Assembly: GCF_025717535.1 (NCBI RefSeq)
Contig: NZ_JAJIRO010000001.1
Coordinates: 1,240,001 to 1,304,000, forward strand
DNA: 64,000 nucleotides
Reading direction: 5' to 3'
DNA from: Paucibacter sp. Y2R2-4
GTDB taxonomy: Bacteria; Pseudomonadota; Gammaproteobacteria; Burkholderiales; Burkholderiaceae_C
The notes beneath the pieces were generated by a model, which saw only the letters and a program-made list of their open reading frames with translations, did not search any database and was not told the DNA's origin. Both the position numbers and the translations under genes were made by a program. Below, in pieces: positions 48,178 to 57,175 of the stretch. How positions within the stretch are numbered: the first letter of the stretch is position 1; the number at the start of each line of letters is the position of its first letter.

Positions 48178-48314
48178 GGGATCTCTCCAGTGTCTTGGTT
48201 TTCTGCTCAGCGCTTCATGGATTGCGCTTGAGCCGTCTTCATTCGGTAGGGAGGCGCTGGCAGGCTGTGTTCCAAGCCCTCAGGGTTGAGCGCGTGCCGG
48301 GGCGCTCAACCCGG

Positions 48315-48962
48315 CTAATTTCGTGCGTGCTCTGGGCCTTCGACAGCTGCACCTTCGGGCGCCACCACCCCCATCGAGATGATGTGCTTGAGTGCCGCGT
48401 CCACACTCATCTTCAAGGGCCGCACGCTGCTCCTCGGCATCATCAAAAAGAAACCCGAGGTGGGGTTGGGCGTGGTCGGCACATACAGGCTGACATGCTC
48501 TTCACCCAAGGCCTCGGCCACCTCGCCACCGGGCTTGCCGGTCACGAAAGCAATGGTCCAACTGCCCTGATGCGGATACTGCACCAACACGGCCTCACGA
48601 AAAGCATTGCCGCTGCTGGAAAACAAGGTGTCGGACACCTGTTTGACCGAGCTGTAAATGCTCTTGACGATGGGGATGTTGGAGAGCAGCCGGTCCCATT
48701 GCTTCAGCCACCACTGGCCGAAGATATTGGCGACGAACATGCCGGTCAAAGCCATGCCGCCCACCAAGATCAGCAGCCCGAGGCCGGGAATGTGGCGCAG
48801 CTCGTCGATGTTGTGCGACATCGAGGCCGGCAGCACCGCTTGCGAGGCCGTCAACAAAGAGGTGAACACCCCGTCGATCAAGCCCAACACCCACAACAGC
48901 ACCCAGATGGTGATGGCCAAAGGCAGCCAGACCAAGAGGCCGGTGATGATGTATTTTTTCAC
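48315..48962 (-). CDS. DUF502 family membrane protein
   Basis: 215 residues. Two hydrophobic segments (about 5-32 and 58-83), then a soluble beta-rich part with PIVKSIYSSVKQVSDTLF and YVPTTPNPTSGFFLMMP, the DUF502 hallmark. Inner-membrane protein of unknown role. 24 nt after fmdB, 137 nt before aspS, a common Burkholderiales arrangement. Confidence 0.9.
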   Translation of the reverse strand: MKKYIITGLLVWLPLAITIWVLLWVLGLIDGVFTSLLTASQAVLPASMSHNIDELRHIPGLGLLILVGGMALTGMFVANIFGQWWLKQWDRLLSNIPIVKSIYSSVKQVSDTLFSSSGNAFREAVLVQYPHQGSWTIAFVTGKPGGEVAEALGEEHVSLYVPTTPNPTSGFFLMMPRSSVRPLKMSVDAALKHIISMGVVAPEGAAVEGPEHARN

Positions 48963-48986
48963 AAGGGTCCTAGCGAGAGAAAAGCG

Positions 48987-49334
48987 TCAGTGGCAGGCGC
49001 AAGAGCCGCCACAGGCCGTGCCGCCGCCGGAGGACGATGACGACGAAGCCTCGGCGGCTGGCGCAGCAGCCGGAGCCGCCGATTCAGCCGCTGCGCTCGG
49101 CGCGGCCGCGGTGGCCCCGGTCGCCGCTCCTGTGGCTGCGCCGGCACCAGCGCCGCCCTTGAAGTCGGTCACATACCAGCCCGAGCCCTTGAGCTGGAAG
49201 CCGGCAGCAGTGATTTGCTTTTGGAAAGATTCAGCGCCACAGGCCGGGCAGGTGCTCAGCGGTGCGTCAGACATCTTCTGAAGCACATCTTTGGCGTGAC
49301 CGCATGTACTGCAGCGGTAGGCATAGATCGGCAT
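48987..49334 (-). CDS. FmdB-family zinc ribbon protein
   Basis: 115 residues. The N-terminal zinc ribbon has CSTCG and CPACG pairs (MPIYAYRC start is the family signature), then GFQLKGSGWYVTDFKG. The second half is a low-complexity Ala/Gly/Ser stretch ending in a cysteine-rich tail with four Cys-containing positions (TACGGSCACH). Putative regulatory or metal-binding protein; the true role of the family is unknown. Starts the fmdB-DUF502-aspS block. Confidence 0.9.
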   Translation of the reverse strand: MPIYAYRCSTCGHAKDVLQKMSDAPLSTCPACGAESFQKQITAAGFQLKGSGWYVTDFKGGAGAGAATGAATGATAAAPSAAAESAAPAAAPAAEASSSSSSGGGTACGGSCACH

Positions 49335-49368
49335 GGTCTTAGAACCCGTTGATCAACAAAAAGGCGAA

Positions 49369-49374
49369 ATTATA
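49369..49374 (-). promoter_or_regulatory. -10 box upstream of fmdB
   Basis: TATAAT on the minus strand, 34 nt before the fmdB ATG. A TTGACG is upstream but only 10 bp away, too close for a standard -35, so the promoter is tentative. Confidence 0.35.
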
Positions 49375-49455
49375 GAGGCGAGCCCGTCAAGCGCCGGATC
49401 CTGCGATCTCGATGCGCCGCGAACCTAGGCAGATGTCTGGGCAAATAGGCCCAAT

Positions 49456-50931
49456 TCAAGCCGAGGCTTCGTCGGGCAAACCGGCCACGTGGGCCTTGTG
49501 CTCTTGGCGATTGCGCAGCCATTGCGGCGCCAGGCTGCCCAGCAGCATGCCGAGGACGCTGGCCAGCAAGCCGGCCAATTGCTCGGGGAACACCTCGCCC
49601 AGCGGATTGATTTGTGGCATGAAGGCAATCCAGGTGCCGATACCTGCTGCCATGGAGAAGATGGCGCCCTGGGTGCTGGCGCGCTTCCAGTACAGGCCGA
49701 ACACCAGCGGCACAAACGCCCCCACCAAGGTCACCTTGTAGGCCGAGGCCACCAATTCAAAGATCGAGGTGCCCTTCATCGCAATGGCATAAGCCAAGAC
49801 CAGCGCCGCGAAGACCACGATGGTCAAGCGCATGGCCTTCAGTTGCTCGCGATCACGCATCTGTGGGCGCAGGTTCTTCAGAATGTTTTCAACAAAGCTG
49901 GTGGCCGGCGCCAGCAAAGTGGCCGAAGAAGTGCTCTTGATAGCGGACAACAAAGCGCCAAAGAACAGAATCTGCATCACCAAGGGCATCTTGGACAGGA
50001 CATAGGCCGGCAGGAGCTTTTGATAGTCATCGCGGGCAATATCCAGGGCTTCTTGGCCCATCACGATCACCGAGCTGGCCACGATGAACATGGGCACGAA
50101 AGCAAACAAGATGTAGCTGATGCCACCGATGACCGCGCCATTGCGAGCGGTCTTCTCGTCTTTGGCCGACATCACACGCTGAAACACGTCTTGCTGCGGG
50201 ATGCTGCCCAGCATCATGGTGACGGCCGCGCCGACGAACATGGCCACATCGGTGAAGGTGGGTTCAGGCCAGAAGCGGAACAGGTCGCGGCTCTGCGCCA
50301 TGGCCCAGACTTTGTCGGTTCCGCCTGCCAGATCGGCCGAGAACACCGCAATGATGGACATGCCCACTACCAAGACAATCATCTGGATGAAGTCGGTCCA
50401 GGCCACGGCCAAGAAGCCCCCCACCACCACATAGATCAGCACCGCCAGGGTGCCGACGATCATGCCGGCCGTCTCGCTCATCGCGCCTTGCGTCAGCACT
50501 GAGAAGACCAGGCCCAAAGCCGTGATTTGCGCGGCCACCCAACCCAGATAGCTGAGGATGATGGCGGTGGAGCAGGCAACTTCCACCCCCTTGCCGTAGC
50601 GCTGACGATAGAAGTCGCCAATGGTCAGCAGGTTCTGGCGGTACAGCTTGGTGGCAAAAAACAAGCCCACCAGGATCAGGCAAGTGCCGGCGCCGAATGG
50701 GTCTTCCACAATAGCGCCCAGCCCGCTTTGCACGAATTTGGCGGGGATGCCCATCACCGTTTCTGCGCCAAACCAGGTCGCGAAGGTGGTGGTGATCACC
50801 ATCATCAGCGGCAGGCTGCGGCCGGCGATGGCGAAGTCACTGGTGTTCTTGATGCGGGTGCCAGCCCAAACACCCAGCGCCAAGGTGCCCAAGAGGTAAA
50901 TCACAACGAAGACGATCAGCGTGGTGTTCAT
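49456..50931 (-). CDS. Sodium:solute symporter family protein
   Basis: 491 residues with about 13 membrane helices. Family features include the SSS fold order, FAIAGRSLPLMMV, TFATWFGAETVMG, GGFLAVAWTDFIQM and SSATLLAPATSFVENIL (the Na2-site Ser/Thr region). The substrate cannot be read from sequence; relatives carry proline, pantothenate, carboxylates or sugars. No small DUF485/DUF4212 partner is adjacent. It sits between ubiB and fmdB on the same strand. Confidence 0.9.
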   Translation of the reverse strand: MNTTLIVFVVIYLLGTLALGVWAGTRIKNTSDFAIAGRSLPLMMVITTTFATWFGAETVMGIPAKFVQSGLGAIVEDPFGAGTCLILVGLFFATKLYRQNLLTIGDFYRQRYGKGVEVACSTAIILSYLGWVAAQITALGLVFSVLTQGAMSETAGMIVGTLAVLIYVVVGGFLAVAWTDFIQMIVLVVGMSIIAVFSADLAGGTDKVWAMAQSRDLFRFWPEPTFTDVAMFVGAAVTMMLGSIPQQDVFQRVMSAKDEKTARNGAVIGGISYILFAFVPMFIVASSVIVMGQEALDIARDDYQKLLPAYVLSKMPLVMQILFFGALLSAIKSTSSATLLAPATSFVENILKNLRPQMRDREQLKAMRLTIVVFAALVLAYAIAMKGTSIFELVASAYKVTLVGAFVPLVFGLYWKRASTQGAIFSMAAGIGTWIAFMPQINPLGEVFPEQLAGLLASVLGMLLGSLAPQWLRNRQEHKAHVAGLPDEASA

Positions 50932-51085
50932 GGGGAGAACTCTTGGGGTTGGATAGGGGTCGGCAAAACGGATCGGCGCGGATTATGCAAGAAGCGCCGC
51001 GCATCAGACCAAGCTAAGGCCTCTAAAGGCTCGCCGCCGTTTCAAGGCCGCGATCAGGGCCGCTTTCCAGGCCCCTCCATCGACC

Positions 51086-52645
51086 TCAAAACAGCGGGTG
51101 GACCCGCATCAAGACATTGGCCCCCAAAAGCCCCAAAGTGAAGCCCACAGCACCATAGAGCAGGGCTTGCAAGAGCCGATTGGTGCGGCGTTGTTCCGCA
51201 ATCAAGAGCCGCATCGCCTGAGCCTCATCGCCCGAGGCCTGGCGTTTCAGCGCGTCATGCAGCAGGCGCGGCAGCTCGGGGAAGAGCTGTGCATAGCGCG
51301 GTGCTTCTTTCTTGATCTGATTCACAAAAGCACGCCAGCCGACCTGCTCATTCATCCAACGCTCAAGAAATGGCTTGGCGGTCGCCCACAAATCCAACTC
51401 CGGGTCCAGCTGCCGACCCAGGCCTTCAATATTGAGCAAGGTCTTTTGCAAGAGCACCAACTGCGGCTGGATCTCTACATTGAAGCGACGCGAAGTTTGG
51501 AACAAGCGCATCAGCACTTGGCCCAGGGAGATGTCTTTCAAGGGGCGGTCGAAATGCGGCTCGCAAACTGCGCGCACCGCGCTTTCCAACTCATCGACCC
51601 TTGTTCCGGCCGGCACCCAGCCCGAGGCGATGTGCAACTCGGCGACCCGCTTGTAGTCCCGCTGGAAGAAGGCAATGAAGTTCTGCGCCAAATACTCTTT
51701 GTCGACCTCGGTGAGCGTGCCGATGATGCCGAAATCCAGCGCGATATAGCGGCCGAAGGTGGCCGGATTCAAGCTGACCTGGATATTGCCGGGGTGCATG
51801 TCCGCATGGAAGAAGCCATCGCGAAACACCTGGGTGAAAAAGATGGTGACGCCGTCACGCGCCAGCTTGGGAATGTCGATGCCGGCATCCTTGAGGCGCT
51901 CCAGCTGCGAAATCGGCACGCCGTGCATACGCTCCATGACGATGACGTCGGAGCTGCACATATCCCACATCATCTCGGGCACCATGACCAGGTCCAGCCC
52001 GGTCATATTGCGGCGCAGTTGCGCGGCATTGGCCGCCTCGCGCACCAGGTCCAACTCGTCGTGCAAATAGTTGCTGAACTCGGCCACCACCTCGCGCGGC
52101 TTCAGGCGTCGGCCGTCAGCCGAAAGACGCTCCACCCAGACTGCCACGGTGCGCAGCAGCGCCAAATCGTCATCGATGGTGTCCAGCATGCCGGGCCGCA
52201 AGACCTTGACCGCGACCTCCCGACCGTCCTTCAGGGTGGCGAAGTGAACCTGGGCGATTGAGGCACTGGCCACCGGCTCAGCATCGAAACTGCCGAATAA
52301 CTCCTCAACGAGCCGCCCGAAGGCCTTCTCAACCAAGGCTCGCGACTCAGCGGCCGGGAACGGCGGCACCCGGTCCTGCAGCTTGGCCAGTTCTTCGACC
52401 ATGTCTTCCGGCACCAAATCGCGACGGGTGGACAAGACCTGGCCGAATTTGACGAAGATAGGCCCCAAATGCTCCAAGGCCAAACGCAGACGCACGCCAC
52501 GCGGCTGATCCCAACTGCGGCCCACCGAGATGGCGCGGCGCAGCAAACGAAAACGCCGCCGCCGCAGCCCCGACAAGGCCAACTCATCGAGCCCGAAGCG
52601 CAGAATCGTCCAAACAATGACGAACAGGCGGGCGAAGTACCTCAT
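51086..52645 (-). CDS. ubiB: Ubiquinone biosynthesis regulatory ATPase UbiB
   Basis: 519 residues from the ATG at 52645. The ABC1/ADCK-type atypical kinase core has [20 protein letters not shown] (the KxGQ motif), [14 protein letters not shown] (Ala-rich loop), [18 protein letters not shown] and ALDFGIIG. Two C-terminal hydrophobic helices (about 475-519) anchor it in the membrane. It is needed for aerobic ubiquinone synthesis, possibly by extracting lipid intermediates. Coupled to ubiJ by a 4-nt overlap. Confidence 0.94.
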   Translation of the reverse strand: MRYFARLFVIVWTILRFGLDELALSGLRRRRFRLLRRAISVGRSWDQPRGVRLRLALEHLGPIFVKFGQVLSTRRDLVPEDMVEELAKLQDRVPPFPAAESRALVEKAFGRLVEELFGSFDAEPVASASIAQVHFATLKDGREVAVKVLRPGMLDTIDDDLALLRTVAVWVERLSADGRRLKPREVVAEFSNYLHDELDLVREAANAAQLRRNMTGLDLVMVPEMMWDMCSSDVIVMERMHGVPISQLERLKDAGIDIPKLARDGVTIFFTQVFRDGFFHADMHPGNIQVSLNPATFGRYIALDFGIIGTLTEVDKEYLAQNFIAFFQRDYKRVAELHIASGWVPAGTRVDELESAVRAVCEPHFDRPLKDISLGQVLMRLFQTSRRFNVEIQPQLVLLQKTLLNIEGLGRQLDPELDLWATAKPFLERWMNEQVGWRAFVNQIKKEAPRYAQLFPELPRLLHDALKRQASGDEAQAMRLLIAEQRRTNRLLQALLYGAVGFTLGLLGANVLMRVHPLF

Positions 52646-53172
52646 GCGGCGCCGCGTCCAACCGGACCGCGGGCCTTGATGCCGCGCGCCAGCGTCGCCA
52701 CTGCGCTGGCGGTGGCTCGGCCCCATGCGGCCAGTTGATGGGCCGCGGCTGGGCTCAAAAAGCCGGCCAGATCATCTTCGAGATCCCAACGCAGGTTCTC
52801 CATCAGCCAGCTGATCTCGCCGGCCAGCGCTGCATCGCCTTGAACCGACACGCGCGGTCGCTCACCCAGCAAAGAGCCTAAAGCCATCAAGGCCGGGTTG
52901 GAGGCATCCAATTCGATGGTGAGCACCTCGCCGCCGGCAAGATGTGTCGCATCGAGACGCTCAAACAGTCCGGCGGGTGTCAGCCCCATGACCAAATCTG
53001 GTGCGGGAGGCAAGGCCGCTGGCCAGCCCTGCAGGTGGAAAACAACAAGCCGCCCTGCAAATGGCCGCAAACGGGCCATCGCATGGGTTTCGCGGGAAAT
53101 GACATGATTGAGCAACAGGATCATGCGATCCTGTACGGCCGGCGTCATTGAGGCAATCCAAGTTTGAAGCAT
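52642..53172 (-). CDS. ubiJ: Ubiquinone biosynthesis accessory factor UbiJ (SCP2-like)
   Basis: 176 residues. SCP2-type lipid-binding fold: [51 protein letters not shown] and a C-terminal amphipathic part. UbiJ scaffolds the Ubi enzyme complex and binds ubiquinone intermediates. Its stop overlaps the ubiB start (ATGA). The upstream neighbour is the EPS locus, in divergent orientation, rather than ubiE. Confidence 0.85.
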   Translation of the reverse strand: MLQTWIASMTPAVQDRMILLLNHVISRETHAMARLRPFAGRLVVFHLQGWPAALPPAPDLVMGLTPAGLFERLDATHLAGGEVLTIELDASNPALMALGSLLGERPRVSVQGDAALAGEISWLMENLRWDLEDDLAGFLSPAAAHQLAAWGRATASAVATLARGIKARGPVGRGAA

Positions 53173-53403
53173 TCGGGGATTGTAGGCAGTCGGTCAGTTC
53201 TTCTGAACTAGGGGTCATTGGTGAAGAGAGGGCTCACATAGTTGAGCGAGAATCAGCGCCACTTCCGAAGGGACTGGTGCTGGGGCTGACCCCAATGCCA
53301 AAGAGTCTATTGTTCAGAAAAGTAGTAAGCACGCCCGTTGGCGCAGTCATCAGCGCACCAATCAGCACATAAGCCAAACAGGCAGCAAGGAGCGAGGGGA
53401 ACG

Positions 53404-54792
53404 ATGTTCGAGGATAGAAGTTACAAAAGAACGTTTTACAGCGCACCTCAGTCCGTCGAGTCCCTGATTGCCGCGTTTTTGGAGCCCAGCATCATCGTGC
53501 TGTGCTACCTGGCTGTAAGCACTTTCTTTGGCGAACCCATCCTGCGTTCGAGCCTGACCTTGTGCCTCTTGGTCTTCGCCCTGACCTTTCCGGGTCGCAA
53601 TCGTTTCACCGAAAACAGGACCAGCGCCATCATTGATGTGCTGGGCTCTTGGATGGCCTTGCTGGTGATCCTGGCCTTGTGCGGCTACGCCACTAACAGC
53701 ATGGGCTATTTCGAAGATCAGGTGCTTTATTGGTGGGCGGGGCTGACCCCCGTTGCGCAAATCCTTGCCATTGAGTTGGGCCGTTTTGAGCGCAGACGAC
53801 GCGCCGGCGCCACTCGGCGTGGCGTGGTGATTGTGGGCGGCGGCCCCTTGGGCGCCAAGGTGGCTCGGGCGCTACGCGACGGCCCAGACAAGGGCATCGA
53901 CTTCCTCGGTTATTTTGACGATCGCCAAGACGAGCGCCTGCATCCCGAAGCCACACCCCACCTGCTGGGCATGCTGAAAGACTTGAGCGACTATGTTCGC
54001 CAGCACAGCGTGCGCGAGGTCTACATCACCCTGCCCTTGGGTTCGCAGCCGCGCATCGTGCAGTTGCTGGAGCAAATTCAGGGCACCACAGCTTCACTGT
54101 TTTTCGTACCGGATGTTTTCGGCATCAGCATTATTCAAGGCCGCTTGCAAGACATGAATGGCGTGCCGGTGGTGGGTATTTGTGAAACTCCGTTTACCGG
54201 CACCAACGATTTGATCAAGCGGATCAGCGATATTGTCTTGGCCAGCCTGATCCTAGTCTTGATTTCGCCCATCCTCTTGTTGATCGCCATCGGCGTCAAG
54301 CGCAGTTCACCCGGCCCCATTATTTTCAAACAGCGCCGCAATGGTCTGGATGGGGAAGAAATCATCGTCTACAAATTTCGCTCAATGAAAGCACAGGACA
54401 ACGGACCCGTGGTCAAGCAAGCGACCAAGGACGATGCCCGCATCACCAAGTTCGGCGCCTTCATTCGACGCACTTCATTGGATGAATTGCCGCAATTCAT
54501 CAATGTGTTGCAAGGACGCATGAGCATTGTGGGTCCGCGCCCTCACGCCGTGGCACATAACGAAGAGTATCGAAAGCTGATCAAGGCCTATATGGTTCGG
54601 CACAAAGTCAAGCCCGGCATTACCGGCTGGGCCCAGGTCAACGGCCTGCGGGGCGAGACCGACACCATCGATAAAATGAAGGCGCGCGTTGAATATGACC
54701 TGGAATATCTTCGCAACTGGTCCTTGGCGCTTGATTTGCAGATTATTGTGCGCACCGCCCGCTTGATGCTTTTTGATCGCAACGCTTACTGA
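53404..54792 (+). CDS. Undecaprenyl-phosphate glycosyl-1-phosphate transferase (WbaP/EpsB-type)
   Basis: 462 residues from the ATG at 53404 with GAGGGG 4 nt upstream; a 22-codon extension is open but poorly supported. N-terminal membrane helices (about 18-125), a CoA-binding-like Rossmann part (GVVIVGGGPLGAKVARAL), another helix (about 275-298) and the bacterial sugar transferase domain with IIFKQRRNGLDG, YKFRSMK, TSLDELPQFINVLQGRMSIVGPRP and PGITGWAQVNG. It loads the first sugar-phosphate on the lipid carrier for exopolysaccharide synthesis. First gene of the locus. Confidence 0.92.
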   Translation: MFEDRSYKRTFYSAPQSVESLIAAFLEPSIIVLCYLAVSTFFGEPILRSSLTLCLLVFALTFPGRNRFTENRTSAIIDVLGSWMALLVILALCGYATNSMGYFEDQVLYWWAGLTPVAQILAIELGRFERRRRAGATRRGVVIVGGGPLGAKVARALRDGPDKGIDFLGYFDDRQDERLHPEATPHLLGMLKDLSDYVRQHSVREVYITLPLGSQPRIVQLLEQIQGTTASLFFVPDVFGISIIQGRLQDMNGVPVVGICETPFTGTNDLIKRISDIVLASLILVLISPILLLIAIGVKRSSPGPIIFKQRRNGLDGEEIIVYKFRSMKAQDNGPVVKQATKDDARITKFGAFIRRTSLDELPQFINVLQGRMSIVGPRPHAVAHNEEYRKLIKAYMVRHKVKPGITGWAQVNGLRGETDTIDKMKARVEYDLEYLRNWSLALDLQIIVRTARLMLFDRNAY

Positions 54793-54872
54793 CCACCCGT
54801 TGTTGATGGCTTGATGATTTCAGTTTCGGCGTTTGACCCTTTGGCCGCTGCCCCCTATTTCCTAGGAAATTC

Positions 54873-56120
54873 ATGTCCTTTGCAAAAGTACCTTTGACAC
54901 GACTGGCCGCCTTAATGGTCGGAGGATTCGCGGGCAGCACGGCTGTCCTTGCCGACTCCAACCCCTATTACGTTGGCGGTTCCTTGGCCCTGAACCATGT
55001 GTCAAACATCTATCGCACGGCAGGCGCGCCCAACGACGACAACGTGGCCACGGCCAGTCTGCTGGCCGGCATCAACCAAAGCTTCGGCCGGCAACGCCTG
55101 TTTGGCGATGCCTCCATCAATACCAATCGCTACAGCAAGAATTCCGACCTGAACTACCTCGGCTATTCGGTCAAAGGCGGCTTGGACTGGTCGACCATTG
55201 AACGCCTGTCAGGCACCATCAGTGTCAACAGCAGCCGCAATCTGAGTACCTATACCGAGCGCGGCGCCACGCCAATTCGCAAACAGAACATCGAAAACAA
55301 CAACCAACTCGACGGCGTGGCACGCATCGGACTGGTCACGCGCTTTTCGCTCGAAGTTGGCGCCGGCTACAGGACTCGCAGCTACAGTGCCGCCGAATAC
55401 GATGCCTATGAATTCACCCAGCATCGCTACTCGCTGGGCTTGGTCTACCAAGCCAACCCTGATCTGCGCCTGGGTCTTGCCGGCCGCCTGACCAATGACC
55501 GATACCCCGCCTATGCGCGCGAAGGCTTGGTGTTGCTGAATGGCAAGCCCACCATCGTGTCCATCCCAGTCGAAGCTCACGAGTTCGAACGCAAGGACTT
55601 GGACTTCACTGGTCGCTGGGTCTTGAGTGGAGCCAGCAGCTTGGATGGGCGCGTCAGCACGGGTCGCTCTAAAGTTAAGGCAGGCAGCGGATACGACTTC
55701 TCCGGCGTTACGGGAGCACTGAGCTGGAATTGGCAGCCTACGGCCAAGCTCAATCTCTCTACTTCGATCAGTCGCGACACCGGCTTGGAAACCTCCTTCA
55801 TCAACACCAATACCAGCGCCGACCGGGATCGATTGACCAATGCCTTGCAAGTCAATGCCAGTTACGAATTGACCGGCAAATTGTTCCTCAGCGCCGGGGT
55901 GGCTTTCAGTAAGAGTGACATCACCAACTCAAGCGGCCAAAGCCAAGCGGTCGACGAATTCGACCGCGACAAGTCTTTCAATCTGGGCCTGCGCTGGCAG
56001 TATTCGCGGGGCATCACGGCGGGCTGCCAGTACAACAAGTCCTCGCGCGACAGTGACCGTTTGTTCAACGTCTATGACGCCAACAGCTATGGCTGCTATG
56101 GCCAAATCATTTTGTACTGA
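54873..56120 (+). CDS. Outer-membrane beta-barrel protein of an EPS locus (EpsL-like)
   Basis: 415 residues. Signal peptide cleaved near VLA-DS, then alternating beta-strand segments with aromatic girdles through to a C-terminal QIILY, the pattern of an outer-membrane barrel. It resembles the barrel proteins (EpsL/DUF560-like) encoded in betaproteobacterial exopolysaccharide clusters, with a presumed role in export, but I do not see a decisive motif. Two Cys near the C-terminus (GCQY, YGCYG) might form a disulfide. AGGAA ribosome-binding site; 3 nt before galE. Confidence 0.8.
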   Translation: MSFAKVPLTRLAALMVGGFAGSTAVLADSNPYYVGGSLALNHVSNIYRTAGAPNDDNVATASLLAGINQSFGRQRLFGDASINTNRYSKNSDLNYLGYSVKGGLDWSTIERLSGTISVNSSRNLSTYTERGATPIRKQNIENNNQLDGVARIGLVTRFSLEVGAGYRTRSYSAAEYDAYEFTQHRYSLGLVYQANPDLRLGLAGRLTNDRYPAYAREGLVLLNGKPTIVSIPVEAHEFERKDLDFTGRWVLSGASSLDGRVSTGRSKVKAGSGYDFSGVTGALSWNWQPTAKLNLSTSISRDTGLETSFINTNTSADRDRLTNALQVNASYELTGKLFLSAGVAFSKSDITNSSGQSQAVDEFDRDKSFNLGLRWQYSRGITAGCQYNKSSRDSDRLFNVYDANSYGCYGQIILY

Positions 56121-56123
56121 GTC

Positions 56124-57149
56124 ATGAGCCAAGCTACCGTTTTGCTGACCGGAGCCACCGGTTACATCGCCTCCCATACCTGGCTGGCGTTGCAAGCCGC
56201 AGGCTACCGCGTGGTCGGCGTTGACAACTTCGTCAACAGCTCGCCCGAGGTCTTGAATCGCTTGACACGCCTGAGCGGCCAAACGCCAGAGTTCGAGAAA
56301 GCCGATGTTTGCGATGCAGCCGCCTTGGACAGTGTGTTTGAACGCCACAAACCGGCCGCCGTGGTGCATTTCGCGGCCTTCAAGGCAGTGGGCGAATCCA
56401 CCAGCCAGCCCTTGATGTACTACCGCAACAACTTGGGCGGGCTGGTCAACACCTGCGAAACGATGCGGCGGCATGGCTGTCAGCGCATTGTTTTCAGCTC
56501 CAGCGCCACGGTTTACGGTGTGCCCGAGTCTTTGCCCTTGCGGGAGGATGCGGCCTTGTCCGCCGTCAACCCTTATGGCGCGACCAAGCTGATGGGCGAA
56601 ACGATTCTGCGCGACCTGGGGGCTTCAGCCCCAAGCTGGCAAACCGCCGCCCTGCGCTACTTCAATCCGGTGGGCGCCCACGAAAGCGGCCTGATCGGCG
56701 AAGACCCGCGCGGCACACCGAACAACCTGATGCCTTATGTGGCCCAAGTGGCCGTTGGCCGTCGCCCTCGCCTGCAGGTCTTTGGCAATGATTACGACAC
56801 GCCCGACGGCACCGGCGTGCGCGACTACATCCATGTGCTTGATTTGGCCGAAGGGCATGTGGCAGCTTTGAACTTCCTGTTGGCGGGCTCTCAATCCATC
56901 ACCACCAATCTGGGCACAGGTCAGGGCTATAGCGTGCTGGACTTGGTGCGGGCTTATGAGGCGGCCAGCGGCCGGCCTGTGCCCTATGACATCGTCGCTC
57001 GCCGTCCCGGGGATGTGGCCGCTTGTTACGCAGACCCGACCTTGGCCCGCTCCCAACTGGGCTGGGAGGCCCAGCATGGACTGGCCCGGATGTGTGAGGA
57101 CAGCTGGCGTTGGCAGAGCCTGAATCCGAATGGATTCAATGCCAACTGA
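56124..57149 (+). CDS. galE: UDP-glucose 4-epimerase
   Basis: 341 residues, extended SDR fold. The NAD motif is GATGYIASH (usual GGxGYIGSH); Ser and Tyr-xxx-Lys of the active site are in SSSATVYG and NPYGATK. RYFNPVGAHESGLIGEDP and GTGVRDYIHVLDLAEGH are typical of GalE. It interconverts UDP-glucose and UDP-galactose to supply the EPS. Starts 3 nt after the barrel gene, indicating one operon. Confidence 0.93.
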   Translation: MSQATVLLTGATGYIASHTWLALQAAGYRVVGVDNFVNSSPEVLNRLTRLSGQTPEFEKADVCDAAALDSVFERHKPAAVVHFAAFKAVGESTSQPLMYYRNNLGGLVNTCETMRRHGCQRIVFSSSATVYGVPESLPLREDAALSAVNPYGATKLMGETILRDLGASAPSWQTAALRYFNPVGAHESGLIGEDPRGTPNNLMPYVAQVAVGRRPRLQVFGNDYDTPDGTGVRDYIHVLDLAEGHVAALNFLLAGSQSITTNLGTGQGYSVLDLVRAYEAASGRPVPYDIVARRPGDVAACYADPTLARSQLGWEAQHGLARMCEDSWRWQSLNPNGFNAN

Positions 57150-57175
57150 TTCATGTCGAGTATAGAAAGCACGTC

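Noticed and set aside
46321-48231. 636-codon open frame opposite aspS
   Set aside because: It mirrors a clear housekeeping gene and has biased, non-protein-like composition (His/Val/Gln-rich), the usual effect of high GC at third positions.
53173-53403. Riboswitch or attenuator in the leader of the EPS locus
   Set aside because: No stable hairpin with T-run or known aptamer pattern was visible; promoter position remains unclear.
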